Shown piece after piece: positions 10,983 through 20,386 of a stretch of DNA of 64,000 bases (positions are counted from its first letter, which is position 1; each line of letters starts with the position of its first letter). Origin of the DNA: Chimonanthus salicifolius. Taxonomy: Eukaryota > Streptophyta > Magnoliopsida > Laurales > Calycanthaceae. The translations under genes and the position numbers were made by a program. The stretch lies in NCBI GenBank assembly GCA_013350335.1, contig CM023540.1, forward strand, positions 60,240,962 through 60,304,961, given 5' to 3'. Below the pieces are notes generated by a model. It was not told where the DNA came from. It saw nothing but the letters and a program-made list of their open reading frames with translations, and did not search any database.

Positions 10983-12180
10983 TATAACGCCCCGCCCTTT
11001 TTCACTCGCTGAAAATCAAAGTCTGTTTTTTTTTTTTTTGAAATAAAGAGTGAGAGAGAGTAGGACGTCACGACACGAGCTAAGTCCGAGCTTCCAAAGC
11101 CCGTTCCTTAACTGGCCAACCGTACGTGTGCATGGACTAAGTCCACTAAAATGGTTCACACGTAATAAGGCTATACATACAGAATAAATGTAATGCGGAA
11201 TTATAATAGAGTTACTATTCCTATCCATTTTTAAGCAACGAAGTCCATCACATTAAATAACTTAAGTTCCAATGTCCAAAATAAAACAAACCATAGCAAG
11301 ATAGTTCTAAGTTATTACAGTCCCAAAATGCGAATAACTCAAATTACATTGTCCGAAATAAAAACGTAAATAAAGCAAGTCTAAATTATCCAAGCTTTTA
11401 AACTTGGCTCCTTTCGCGTCCTTCGTTCCGTCCATTCCCTGTGTCATCATCTAAGGTAGAAGTAGGGCGTTACTAAATGAGTCCAGTAGGTATTTCGAGT
11501 AGGGTCAACACATGGATTAGTATAAAAATCACATAGATATATATAATGTCAAAATCATGCAAGTCAATGCCATGCCATGGTTCCCACCCATCAACCATAT
11601 CACAATCACATAAGTAATCCTCTTGATGTACAAGCCACATCAAGGTATACATTGTCATGACTCCCCACGTATGCCTTATCGGTCCCACCGAACGGAGCGT
11701 GGACTCCTCTTTCATTTCAAACCTCATAATTGGAATCAGTGCGGATCTCTCCCCACGTTTGTTTATCGGATATCCGAATGGAGCATGGACTCCTCTCATA
11801 AGTTCCCTCCCATGCCATACATGAGATGTAAATGCATCATGCCATTTCATATTAAACATATAGCATTGAAATCCCATCCTTAAAACATAGGATTTTGATA
11901 TAAAAAATAAACCATTACACATAGAAAAAAAAATCATCACATATACATAGTCCAAGGTTTTCAACAAGGTAGGAATCCTACCAACGTCCAAATATTGTAT
12001 CATTGCGTTTTTGTCAAAACAGATCACCGATCGTACACCCGTTTGTGAAATCCCGTTACCTTATTACATTTAACACAAATAAATCAAATCGATGGCCCAT
12101 TTGATTCCCATCATCCCCTACATCATCCTATGTTCATTTCCATTTACAATCATAGTCTTTTATCCGGTTAAGTCCCCCAA

Positions 12181-13169
12181 GGGGTTTCAGCCATACATTA
12201 GGGCTGAAAAATGTCTTAAATCCACAACAAAACCCATCAATGGGGTTCGGCCATACAACTTGGCCGAACCTCATTTTTTTTTGCCTTCTTGACCCTCTTT
12301 TTAGTCCTTGTTTATTTTAGACAACACGGGTCCAACATCACTCATTCCTTCATCTCTTAACCTAATATTCCATGGTTAAGCATTTAACTTGATAGAACAC
12401 ATCTAGGTCGATGAAAATCTTCCACGGGGTTCGGCCATACAACATGGCCAAACCCATGGTTCTTCATTTTTTCATCATCTTCCCATCTTAGCCATCCTTT
12501 AAACCATATTTGGATCCATAAAAATTCCTCCATGGGGTTCGGCCATACAACATGGCCGAACCCATGTTCCATCATTTTTCATTTATTTCTTAACTTGATA
12601 GCCCATGGTTCATTATTTAAAACGTTTTTAAATCCATAAACATTCCTCCATGGGGTTCGGCCATACAACATGGCCGAACCCATGGTTCATCATTTTTCAT
12701 CCTCTTTCCATTTTAAATCGTCACCTTGAGGATAGGTTTTCTTAAAAATTACATAAAACAAGTTTAGGTCATTTGATGGGGTTCGGCCATACATCATGGG
12801 CGAACCTCGTCCAATCTCTTTTTGAGCCTTCATATGATCTATACATAAAAATTAGGGTTCGGCCATGCAAGGGCCGATCCATGTTCTTTGATCATTCTCC
12901 TATGAACTTCATTTCCTCATATTTAATCATGCATGTTATCCTCTATTTAATCATGTATTACCATATCTTACACACCAACAAGGTTAGGGTATTTACATTT
13001 TCAATCTCTCAAACCATATTTCAGATTTTGAACAATACTTTACTTTTATGTCCATCTCGTTGATATTCCTTGAATGGATTTTAAATCCATGGCCTATAAT
13101 CATTTGGCCGACTTTTTCAAACATAAATGGAACCCCATGGTTTCGGCCATTCCGTAGCCGAAACCATGG
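12181..13169. repeat. Palindrome array in solo LTR G, with compensated variants
   Basis: Copies lie at about 12185, 12242, 12427, 12534, 12652, 12778, 12855 and 13137. The first reads TTTCAGCC...GGCTGAAA and the last CATGGTTTCGGC...GCCGAAACCATG. Both differ from the consensus TTCGGCC/GGCCGAA, yet the two arms still match each other perfectly. The other copies have consensus arms or a single changed base. Confidence 0.9.
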
Positions 13170-14805
13170 TCCCTTGGTTTCTTACATCTTTAATAACATG
13201 AAACATAAACCTTACCTTTTCCACGTCTCCTTTGTTTTCTTTCGTTCCGTCTTGCTTCTCCGTTCTTCTCCTTCCTTAGTTCTTTCTTCTTCCTCCTTCG
13301 TTCTTCGGTTTCTCCAAGTTTTAGTGCCGAAGAGAGAGAGATAGAGAAGAGATCTCTAGGTTTCTTAGAGGTGTATTTGACCAAGGAGTGTGGAGAGGGA
13401 GAGAAATTGAGGTGAAACCCTAAGGGAGGGTTCGGCCAAGGAGGTGAAGGTTTGAGAAAGGGAGAGTATGAGATGGGCACTTTTTCTATCTCTTTCCCAA
13501 AGAGTGAATCTGTAACGCCCCGCCCTTTTTCACTCATTTAGCTTTTCGAAGATCAGAGTCTATTTTTTTTTTTTATAAATAGAGAGTGATAGAGAGCGGG
13601 ACGTCACGACGCAAGCTAAGTCTGAACTTCTAAAGTCCGACCTTAACTGGCCAACCCTATGTGTGCATGGACTAAGTCTATGAAAAACAGTTCACACATA
13701 ACAATATAAACATGCGGAATTAATATCATAACTACGGAATTATAATAGAACCTAGTTCTATTCCATTTTAGATAGCAAAGTACGTCAAGTCTTTAATCAT
13801 TATTTAACATAATATAATTATCCAAATAAACATCCAACCATAGCCAATCTTCTAAATTATTACATGCCCAAAGTCTAGTTACTCAAATACAAGTCCATAA
13901 GTAACTTAATTAAAATATAAACTGAAAGCATCCAAGCTCCTATGCTTGGCCTTTTTCGCGTTCCTTGTTTTCCTCGTTTCCTGTATCATCCACTAGAGTA
14001 GAAATAGGGCGTAAGAACAACGTGCCCAGTAGGTATTCCAATTAGGGCTAACTCATGGTTAGTACAAAACATGCATATAACATGATAATAAATCCATATA
14101 AAAACAATGCCATGACATCTGTAGTATGCAATGAGTCCCACCCATCATAAACACATGTATCCTCTTGATGGAATTCTCATCATCAAGGTATCCCCACATA
14201 GGTCTTTCGGACGCCCCGACAGAGTGTGGCCTCTCCGGTTTCTTCTTGATGGGATTCTCACCATCAAGGTACCCCAGACTCGTTTTTTGGACACCCCGAC
14301 GGAGTGTGGCCCCTCCGGTTACATATCCTTCACCCCATGCCATGCATGAGATGCTAATGAATCACATGTTATTTTATCATATAGACATAGCATTAAAACT
14401 CAACAATTTGAAACAATATCTTTTACAATATAATTCATCAAAATAAGATAAAAACATTGTACATAAACCCATGGTTTCAAAGAGATGGAATCCTACCAAA
14501 GACCACTACGTGTCCTTTCGTTTTCGTCCGGTAACCGCTCACGATCGTACACACCTTGTGAGGTCCCGTTACTTTATAATATATCAATCAATTAAAAATA
14601 ATGTCCCATTTGATTTGCAAAAATGTCTAAGTCCATAAAACATGCCTCATGGGGTTCGGCCATACACCATGGCCGAACCCATGATCCATCACTTTCACCC
14701 TTTATTACATCCATGCCATTGCTTAATCTATAGCTGTCCATTTTATTCATTTAAAACATATAAACCCTAAATCCGTCACACCTTCCCCATGGGGTTCGGC
14801 CACAC

Positions 14806-17800
14806 TGTTGTGAAATTTTAAATTACTCGCAAGCGTACGAACCGATTTATAGTATAGAGCATGAGTGCGAGGTCGTACCCAAGGGAAATCTACAAAATAT
14901 ATGTACGAAATAAAAAAATCGCACTATTTAAAAATGATGTGATTTAAGGAAATAATTTTCTAAAACATTTAGTTATAATCTTAATTTAAAACCATGAATA
15001 GTTTTGATAAATTTTTGAGAAAAAGAAAAATAAATCAAAAAATAAATTTTTTACATAATCTACAATGGAATCGGGTCAAGCATTCGAAGTACCATGTTAT
15101 CCGATTTAAAAACAAAAACATGGCCTAGACTATGAAATATTCTGGAATTATTAAACATAATTCAAGTTTCTTATTTAATAAAATTCTAATTAAAATAATA
15201 ATTAAATCGGGATATTTCAAATCAAGCCTTAGGCTTGAGCGGGTTTTAAACTTGTGTTTCCCCAATTCTAAAACAACCGTTCTTGATAAGAACCTTAGAC
15301 TGGAGAGACGGCAAGTCCCACTGATCCTAAAAGGGGTTCCACTTTTCATTGAAAAAATCCTCAAATTAATTTGTTTCATGAAGTTCTTAAAAAGAATTAA
15401 AATTAAATTGAAAACCATCATTATTTAATATTTAACAATTGGGAATATCATACATCTAAACAAACCGCCATGAATTTTATTTAAAAATTCAGAAATAAAT
15501 TACAATTCTCTTTTGGATTTGACATAAAGATAAAAATAAAAATAAAATAACTTACAAGAAAATTATTTATTTTTCTCCTGTCTTTTGTCGTCCAACTGCA
15601 GCCTTCAATGTCTTGCCCGGTTCAACCTTCAATGGATCTAAAGCCTTGAATTTATAGAAGATGAGGGATGAGATAAGAGACCCTTCAAATTTGATCGGAT
15701 GAGAGACCCATTCAATTTCAAATTCAGAAGTTCAAATTCAGCCGGGATAAGTCAGTCGGCAATAACTGAGAGTTTTTATCTCTTTTCTCTTCATCGGCTA
15801 ACTCAACCTCTTTTCCTTTTTTGTTTCTATCTTATCTTTTCTTCAAAACACTTATCTCTTCATTTTTTTCTGCTTTCAGGTTAGCCCTCCTTCTCAGACT
15901 TCTCTCTGGATGGGCTTACTTTGCAGCTCTATCTTATCTCTTCTCTCCTTCACGCCTCTATCTTCTCTTTGTTTAAACCCAGCTGTACACGGCAGCTGTT
16001 TCTTTACCTGCCTCTCTGCTTATCTTATCCTTCTTTGCTGGCAGCTGCCTTTTCTTTTCTTCTTCTTCTTGCTTCACGCTTCTATCTGGGAGCTCTTATC
16101 CCTTTTTTTTTCTCTGCTCTTATCCCCTCTTATCAGATTCCAAGCTACACGGCATCTGCATTTCGAACCCAGCTGAGGATCAGCTGCTTCTTATCCTCAT
16201 CTTTCTTATCTTTATCTTCTATTCCTCCTCCTTATCTCTACTGATTCAAAACTAGCTGCTGGGTGCTGCCGAGATTTGCTGGTTTGGGTTCACTGTTCCA
16301 CCGTCGCTTACTGCTGCCATCTATCTCATCTCAGCTTGGCTCTCTTCTTCTGTGTGCCTCAGACGGCTGCCTCTACACTCTCTTCTCAGCTGCCGTTCTG
16401 TTCATCTCAGATGGCTGCCGTGCTCAACTGTTTGGATTCTGCATCAGTCGACTGCCTTCAGCTTCTCCTTTCATGCTGCTCTCCACTGTGTGCGGCGCTG
16501 GTTGCCTCTGCTGTCTGCAATGCTGGCTTCCCGGCTGGAGACGCTGTCTTGCTGTGTGCACTCTCGGCTGCTGTCTCTGTTCTCACTGCTCAGGCTGCTG
16601 CTCGGGCGCTGCCCGCTGGAGACGCTGATTGCTGCTTTTGCATCAGCTCTTTTTGCAATCGGTGCTGCTCTGTCTGCTCTCCATCGTCTCTGGCTGCTGC
16701 TTTGCTGTTCTGCTCACAGTTGGCTGCTCTGCTTCAGCCAACATTGGGCGCTGGCTGCCCTCTGCTTTCTGTTCTCTTCTCTGCTCGGAGCTGCTCTGCT
16801 TGCCAACTCTGTATGGCTGCCCTGCTTCCTACTCCGCCATCGATCGCTGCTCATCTCAGCTGGCTGCTCATGTGGGCAGCAAACTGACGCTGCTACCACT
16901 GTCACCGCTGGCTGTTCTGCTTCTCTTCAGCTGGCTGCCGTTCAGCCTCTGCTTACTCGGTCTCTGCTCGGACTGCTTGGCTGCTGCTCGGATTGAACAG
17001 ATGTGGTCTCAGCTGACTGCTGTGTCACGGTGCTGGCTACAGCTGCTGTGTCTGTTGGTTACAGCTCTTGTTGCTCTGCCTCTGCTGCAATCTTCTCTTC
17101 TTTCGGCTCTGCTCGGATTGCCAGCTTTGCATGGCTGTCCTTCTTTCTCTTCTCTGATGCCGATCTCAACTGCTGCCGTCTGTTTGGTTCAGCCGGCTGT
17201 CTCTGCATACAGTGCTGGCTGTCGTTTGGGCGGAACCTTGCTGCTGCCGTTCAGCTGCCGCTGCTTCAGCTCTGCCTCTGCTCTCTTCTGGTGGCTGTGT
17301 CGCTGCTGCTCTGGTCTGCCTCTGCTCCACTGCCTCTGCTGCACTGCCGTGTCAGCTGTGCACCTTGGGCACTGCTGCTGATCTGGTGCGCCGCTGGTTG
17401 CTGCCGCCTCTGCTCATAGCTGCTCCACCATCGGCCCAGCTTTCTCATTTCTTCTATCAGTCTTCTCCCATGATAATTCCTGCAAACAGATAAAAGAAAA
17501 GAATAGAAAAGAAATAGAAAATAGAAGAAGAAATGGTAAGAGTTCCTTTAGGCGACGGGCATCCCGATCGACAATAAATGAGAGGGGTTGGCCGATAAAA
17601 CTTGACTTTCACTTGAATTTGGAAAATGAAATATTAATAGAAAGTTATAGGTTCTGAAAACCCCACTAGTTTAACCAACTTGACCTGACCCTTCTGAAAT
17701 TGACGTCGACCGTATTTTTGACTTTCTATCATTTTTATTTTTATTTTCTTTTCTTTTTTTTATATTTCTCAAAATAAACTATAAAAAACTAAAAACAACC

Positions 17801-17882
17801 CTAAACATATCTAATATTTATAAAATAAAGACTAATTAGTCTAATATTAAAGGGCAAAATTGTAATTTTACGGTGTTCATCA
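14806..17882 (-). repeat. Element B 3' LTR
   Basis: In element sense it begins TGATGAACACC (at 17882) and ends TTTCACAACA (at 14806). It is 3,077 bp, 45 bp longer than the other copy: 44 bp from a segment near 17280-17330 lying between two CTGCCTCTGCT words, and 1 bp near 16592. The 16260-17420 part is a strongly CTG/CAG-rich block. Overlapping long frames on the plus strand there (for example 16629-17381) are a stop-poor composition effect. Confidence 0.95.
16260..17420. repeat. CTG/CAG-rich block in the element B 3' LTR
   Basis: This G+C-rich segment of about 1.2 kb is dominated by GCTGCTG, GGCTGCC and TCTGCT words, in sharp contrast with the A/T-rich flanks of the same LTR. All three plus-strand frames stay open for 120-250 codons and give Leu/Ser/Cys/Ala-rich products with no domain. 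The second LTR carries the same block at about 28294-29410. In element sense it is CAG-rich. Confidence 0.9.
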
Positions 17883-17924
17883 AATACCCCCAAACTTAGA
17901 TTTTGCTAGTCCTCGAGCAAAACT
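17883..17924 (-). promoter_or_regulatory. Element B polypurine tract with upstream hairpin (module 2)
   Basis: In element sense the tract AAGTTTGGGGGTATT lies directly against the 3' LTR start (TGATGAACA). This is where plus-strand DNA synthesis should be primed. Immediately upstream, arms TTTTGCT and AGCAAAA enclose an 8-nt loop containing GAGGAC. The arrangement is repeated at 20101-20140. Confidence 0.88.
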
Positions 17925-19463
17925 AAAAACTAAAAACTAAAATGGAAAATTAAAAATCCTAAATGACACCACTTTCGCTGGCTCTCTCGATTGCATTTAG
18001 CGTATGCAACAAGCCTTTAAACCCCTAGGTTACCCCTAGTGGACGAGTTATAGTCTCGTGAGGGTTTCCAGTGATGACACCCACAAACATCGTCAATTTT
18101 TTTTTTTTTTTTTTTATTTATTTTTTTCAGCAAAAACACACAGCCAAAAATCTAAACATCATACAACTCTAAAATTCATTTTACAAGACTTATACTCGGA
18201 GTGTTGTGTGTGATAGCCATTATTAAGACAGTCTTCTTTTTCCAAATTGACACAAGTTTCGTAACCAACATTGGAAAATACGCTTTGACTTCAAACCTCA
18301 CCAGATATATCTCTCAGAAAGATTAACGCTCAGAGGTGGGTTTATTTTCTCTCAAGGTATATGTGAGCGGAATTTATGTTTTCGAATCAAAATTCTCACA
18401 TATGTTTTAAACAAAGACGGCATAAATGAAGAAAATAATTGATCTCATGATTAGACGCCACTTTCCTAAGAACGTTGAGTCAAACACCTTTATTTTTCCT
18501 CCTCTATTCTCTACATGAAATACCTTATTTAGACTTAGGATCAATAGGACTTTCTAATAGGACGAAACGAGGCTTAGGACCGGGTTATATCAAGAAAGGG
18601 ATAAAAGACTCTAAAAATTAACATTTTCACAGGAAAAGGTTAGAGGTCTTCATAACATGAGCGGGATATTTTCCTCTAACAAATTTTTTTTTTTTTTTTT
18701 TTTTTTTTAAACATCCCATTTTGACGTATGGATGTTTTTTTTCAGCAAATTTTTTTTTTTTTTTTTTTTAAAGAAACCTCTTTTCTTTTTCAACATCCCT
18801 CTTTGATGTGTGGATGTTCCCATCTTGCTTTCTCTTTTATTTTCATTTTTCAGTGAATTTTATCCCAAAATCTTCCCTAACCTTTTCTCATATGATAATA
18901 GGTAATGGATATAAAATTTTGGCTCAAACTCCATATCCGGAGTTAGGTATGGAAGATATGGCTAGTCAATAAAAGAGGCTATATTAGGCTCAAATAGGGA
19001 ACTATCAAGATGGAATGACCAAAGTAGGTGGGCTTGAAGGCTCAAACGGTCCAAAAATAGCCTATATCCTATCCTAAGCTTTATAAGATGATTTCTTTGT
19101 TTTGAATAAATTCAGAAAAATTTCAGGTGTAATAACTCAATTTTAATGGCGTTCTTAGTAATATGACCAAAACAATGATAATGAGATCACTCAACGACTC
19201 GATGCGCTTATCAAAGAAATAAGGATTTACTTATAACCCTCAGAAGGACAGAATGGCTCTAAAACTCACTGGGTTTAAGTCTCCACTAGTATTCCTCTGG
19301 TGATTACTCGACTCATGAAAATTTTTCTTTTTCAGACTAACATTAATATGACTGTGTACATAGACTTCCGAGCATAAATCCTATAAAAGTCTTTCCGGAA
19401 AAGTATGATATAAAGATTTTTATTTACGTATTAATGCTAAAAAATTATTCTATAACTCTTTTT
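17925..19463 (-). other. Element B 3' non-coding region with A-tracts
   Basis: About 1.5 kb between the extra frame and the polypurine tract has no credible reading frame. In element sense it has three long A-tracts (plus-strand T runs at about 18098-18118, 18684-18708 and 18750-18769). Next to two of them lie short inverted repeats AACATCC/GGATGTT, at 18710-18736 and 18792-18818. Its function is not recognisable. Confidence 0.6.
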
Positions 19464-19605
19464 ACGTCAGACTGTCAGGACGCATGATTTTCTTAGACCT
19501 CAATTGACATTCTTGTTAAGTACCAAGGTGTCTCAGCTTTTGCCTACTCTACCCTTAAAAGATTAAGTTTGTCTTTCTCTGCCTAAGAAAATTTTGACTC
19601 GTTTA
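19464..19605 (-). pseudogene. Diverged tandem copy of the 3' third of the element B extra frame
   Basis: The words ACGTCAGANTGTCANGACG, CACCAAGGNGTCTCAG and ACTCTACC recur with a 142-bp offset between 19464-19598 and 19606-19740. The second block encodes the C-terminal part of the 143-codon frame. The first lies just downstream of its stop codon, and in the matching frame it is broken by at least three stops. It looks like an old tandem duplication of which only the upstream copy stayed open. Confidence 0.65.
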
Positions 19606-20014
19606 ACGTCAGATTGTCAAGACGTTTATAGTCCCCTAAGCGAAAATCAACAGTTCTTTGAACACCAAGGAGTCTCAGTCTTTCTGGACTTACTCTACCT
19701 TTGACTAGGTCCAAATAAATCTGTCTATTTTCACTAATAGGTCTATGTTTTGCTGCTGTCACACAGCGAACTCCTTGTTCAGATATTTTTCCATTACAAT
19801 TCCCACGTCCACATTTGTGACAGACTCCTAGCCTCTTAGCTTTCCTCTTTGCAGCCAGAGTGCTTCGACCACAAAGAGGTCTGGGTTGCTCCTCTTGGAT
19901 TTCCAGCTTCCTCACCCTCATAGCTAAGGAAACAATTTTCCTACACAAGTCTGGGGGAACTTGTGTTCTAGACAGACACAAAGCGAAGACAAAAACTCGA
20001 CCGTCTACGTGCAT
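19583..20014 (-). CDS. Small basic Cys-rich protein in element B; possible viral-type nucleic-acid-binding protein
   Basis: This 143-codon frame lies 372 nt downstream of pol on the same strand, where Athila elements often keep an env-like gene. Visible order: a hydrophobic/amphipathic N-terminus (residues 1-32, including VPPDLCRKIVSLAM), a basic run KRKAKRLG (56-63), a cysteine cluster C65-x2-C68-x4-C73-x10-C84, and a charged tail with LDLVKGRV (101-108). A basic run directly before a four-Cys finger, followed by a short tail, is the layout of nucleic-acid-binding proteins of carlaviruses, vitiviruses and allexiviruses (families Carla_C4 and Viral_NABP). Several of these are reported to suppress RNA silencing. 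The resemblance is judged by eye. It has no signal peptide or membrane segment, so it is not env-like. The Met at 20014 is the first in the frame. Alternative: an unrelated extra frame with a chance zinc-finger-like motif. Confidence 0.6.
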   Translation of the reverse strand: MHVDGRVFVFALCLSRTQVPPDLCRKIVSLAMRVRKLEIQEEQPRPLCGRSTLAAKRKAKRLGVCHKCGRGNCNGKISEQGVRCVTAAKHRPISENRQIYLDLVKGRVSPERLRLLGVQRTVDFRLGDYKRLDNLTLNESKFS

Positions 20015-20100
20015 GACTCCTATCCAGTTCTTTAACGTCTGCTGGTCACAAAGACAAAACAGATGATGATTTTTTTTTTTTTTTTAAATTGATGACCCTC

Positions 20101-20140
20101 AGTACCCCCAAACTTAAATTGAACATTGTCCTCAATGTTC
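20101..20140 (-). promoter_or_regulatory. Second hairpin-plus-polypurine-tract module (module 1) in element B
   Basis: In element sense a perfect hairpin (arms GAACATTG and CAATGTTC, loop AGGA) is followed after a few bases by AAGTTTGGGGGTA, the same tract that borders the 3' LTR at 17883. It lies between the pol stop and the extra frame, about 2.2 kb from the LTR. It could act as an internal plus-strand primer, or be the remnant of an earlier element end. Confidence 0.75.
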
Positions 20141-20386
20141 TCTAATTGACACTGGCCAGGTGAAAAAAAAAGAAATGTTTTAGAAAACGAACAATCGGGT
20201 TTGGACATACCTAGGAATGCATGAGGTGCAAAATGGACCAAATAAAAATTCTATACTGACTCAATGAAAACCTAAACTAGACACTGAAGATGCAGACTGA
20301 CTCAGACATAGACAGGTGGATATGTGGGTTAGGGTAATGGAAATGATGAAGATGGGTAGGTGGGTGAATGGGTATGGATTCGTAAA

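Noticed and set aside
15125..15428. Mirror-image 98-codon frames on both strands, also at 27159-27462
   Set aside because: Both lie in the A/T-rich LTR of element B and have no recognisable protein features. The duplication is simply that of the LTR.
16263..17493. Overlapping plus-strand frames of 120-250 codons (Leu/Cys/Ser/Ala-rich) in the element B LTR, repeated at 28297-29482
   Set aside because: They are open in several frames at once because the DNA is CTG-rich and stop-poor, lie antisense to the element, and show no domain.
19583..20014. Extra frame of element B as an env-like gene
   Set aside because: No signal peptide, transmembrane segment or glycosylation pattern, and it is far too short. 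The basic and Cys-rich make-up points to nucleic-acid binding.
20032..20241. 69-codon minus-strand frame between pol and the extra gene of element B
   Set aside because: It runs across the hairpin/polypurine module and an A-tract that gives its poly-Lys, so it is not credible as a gene.
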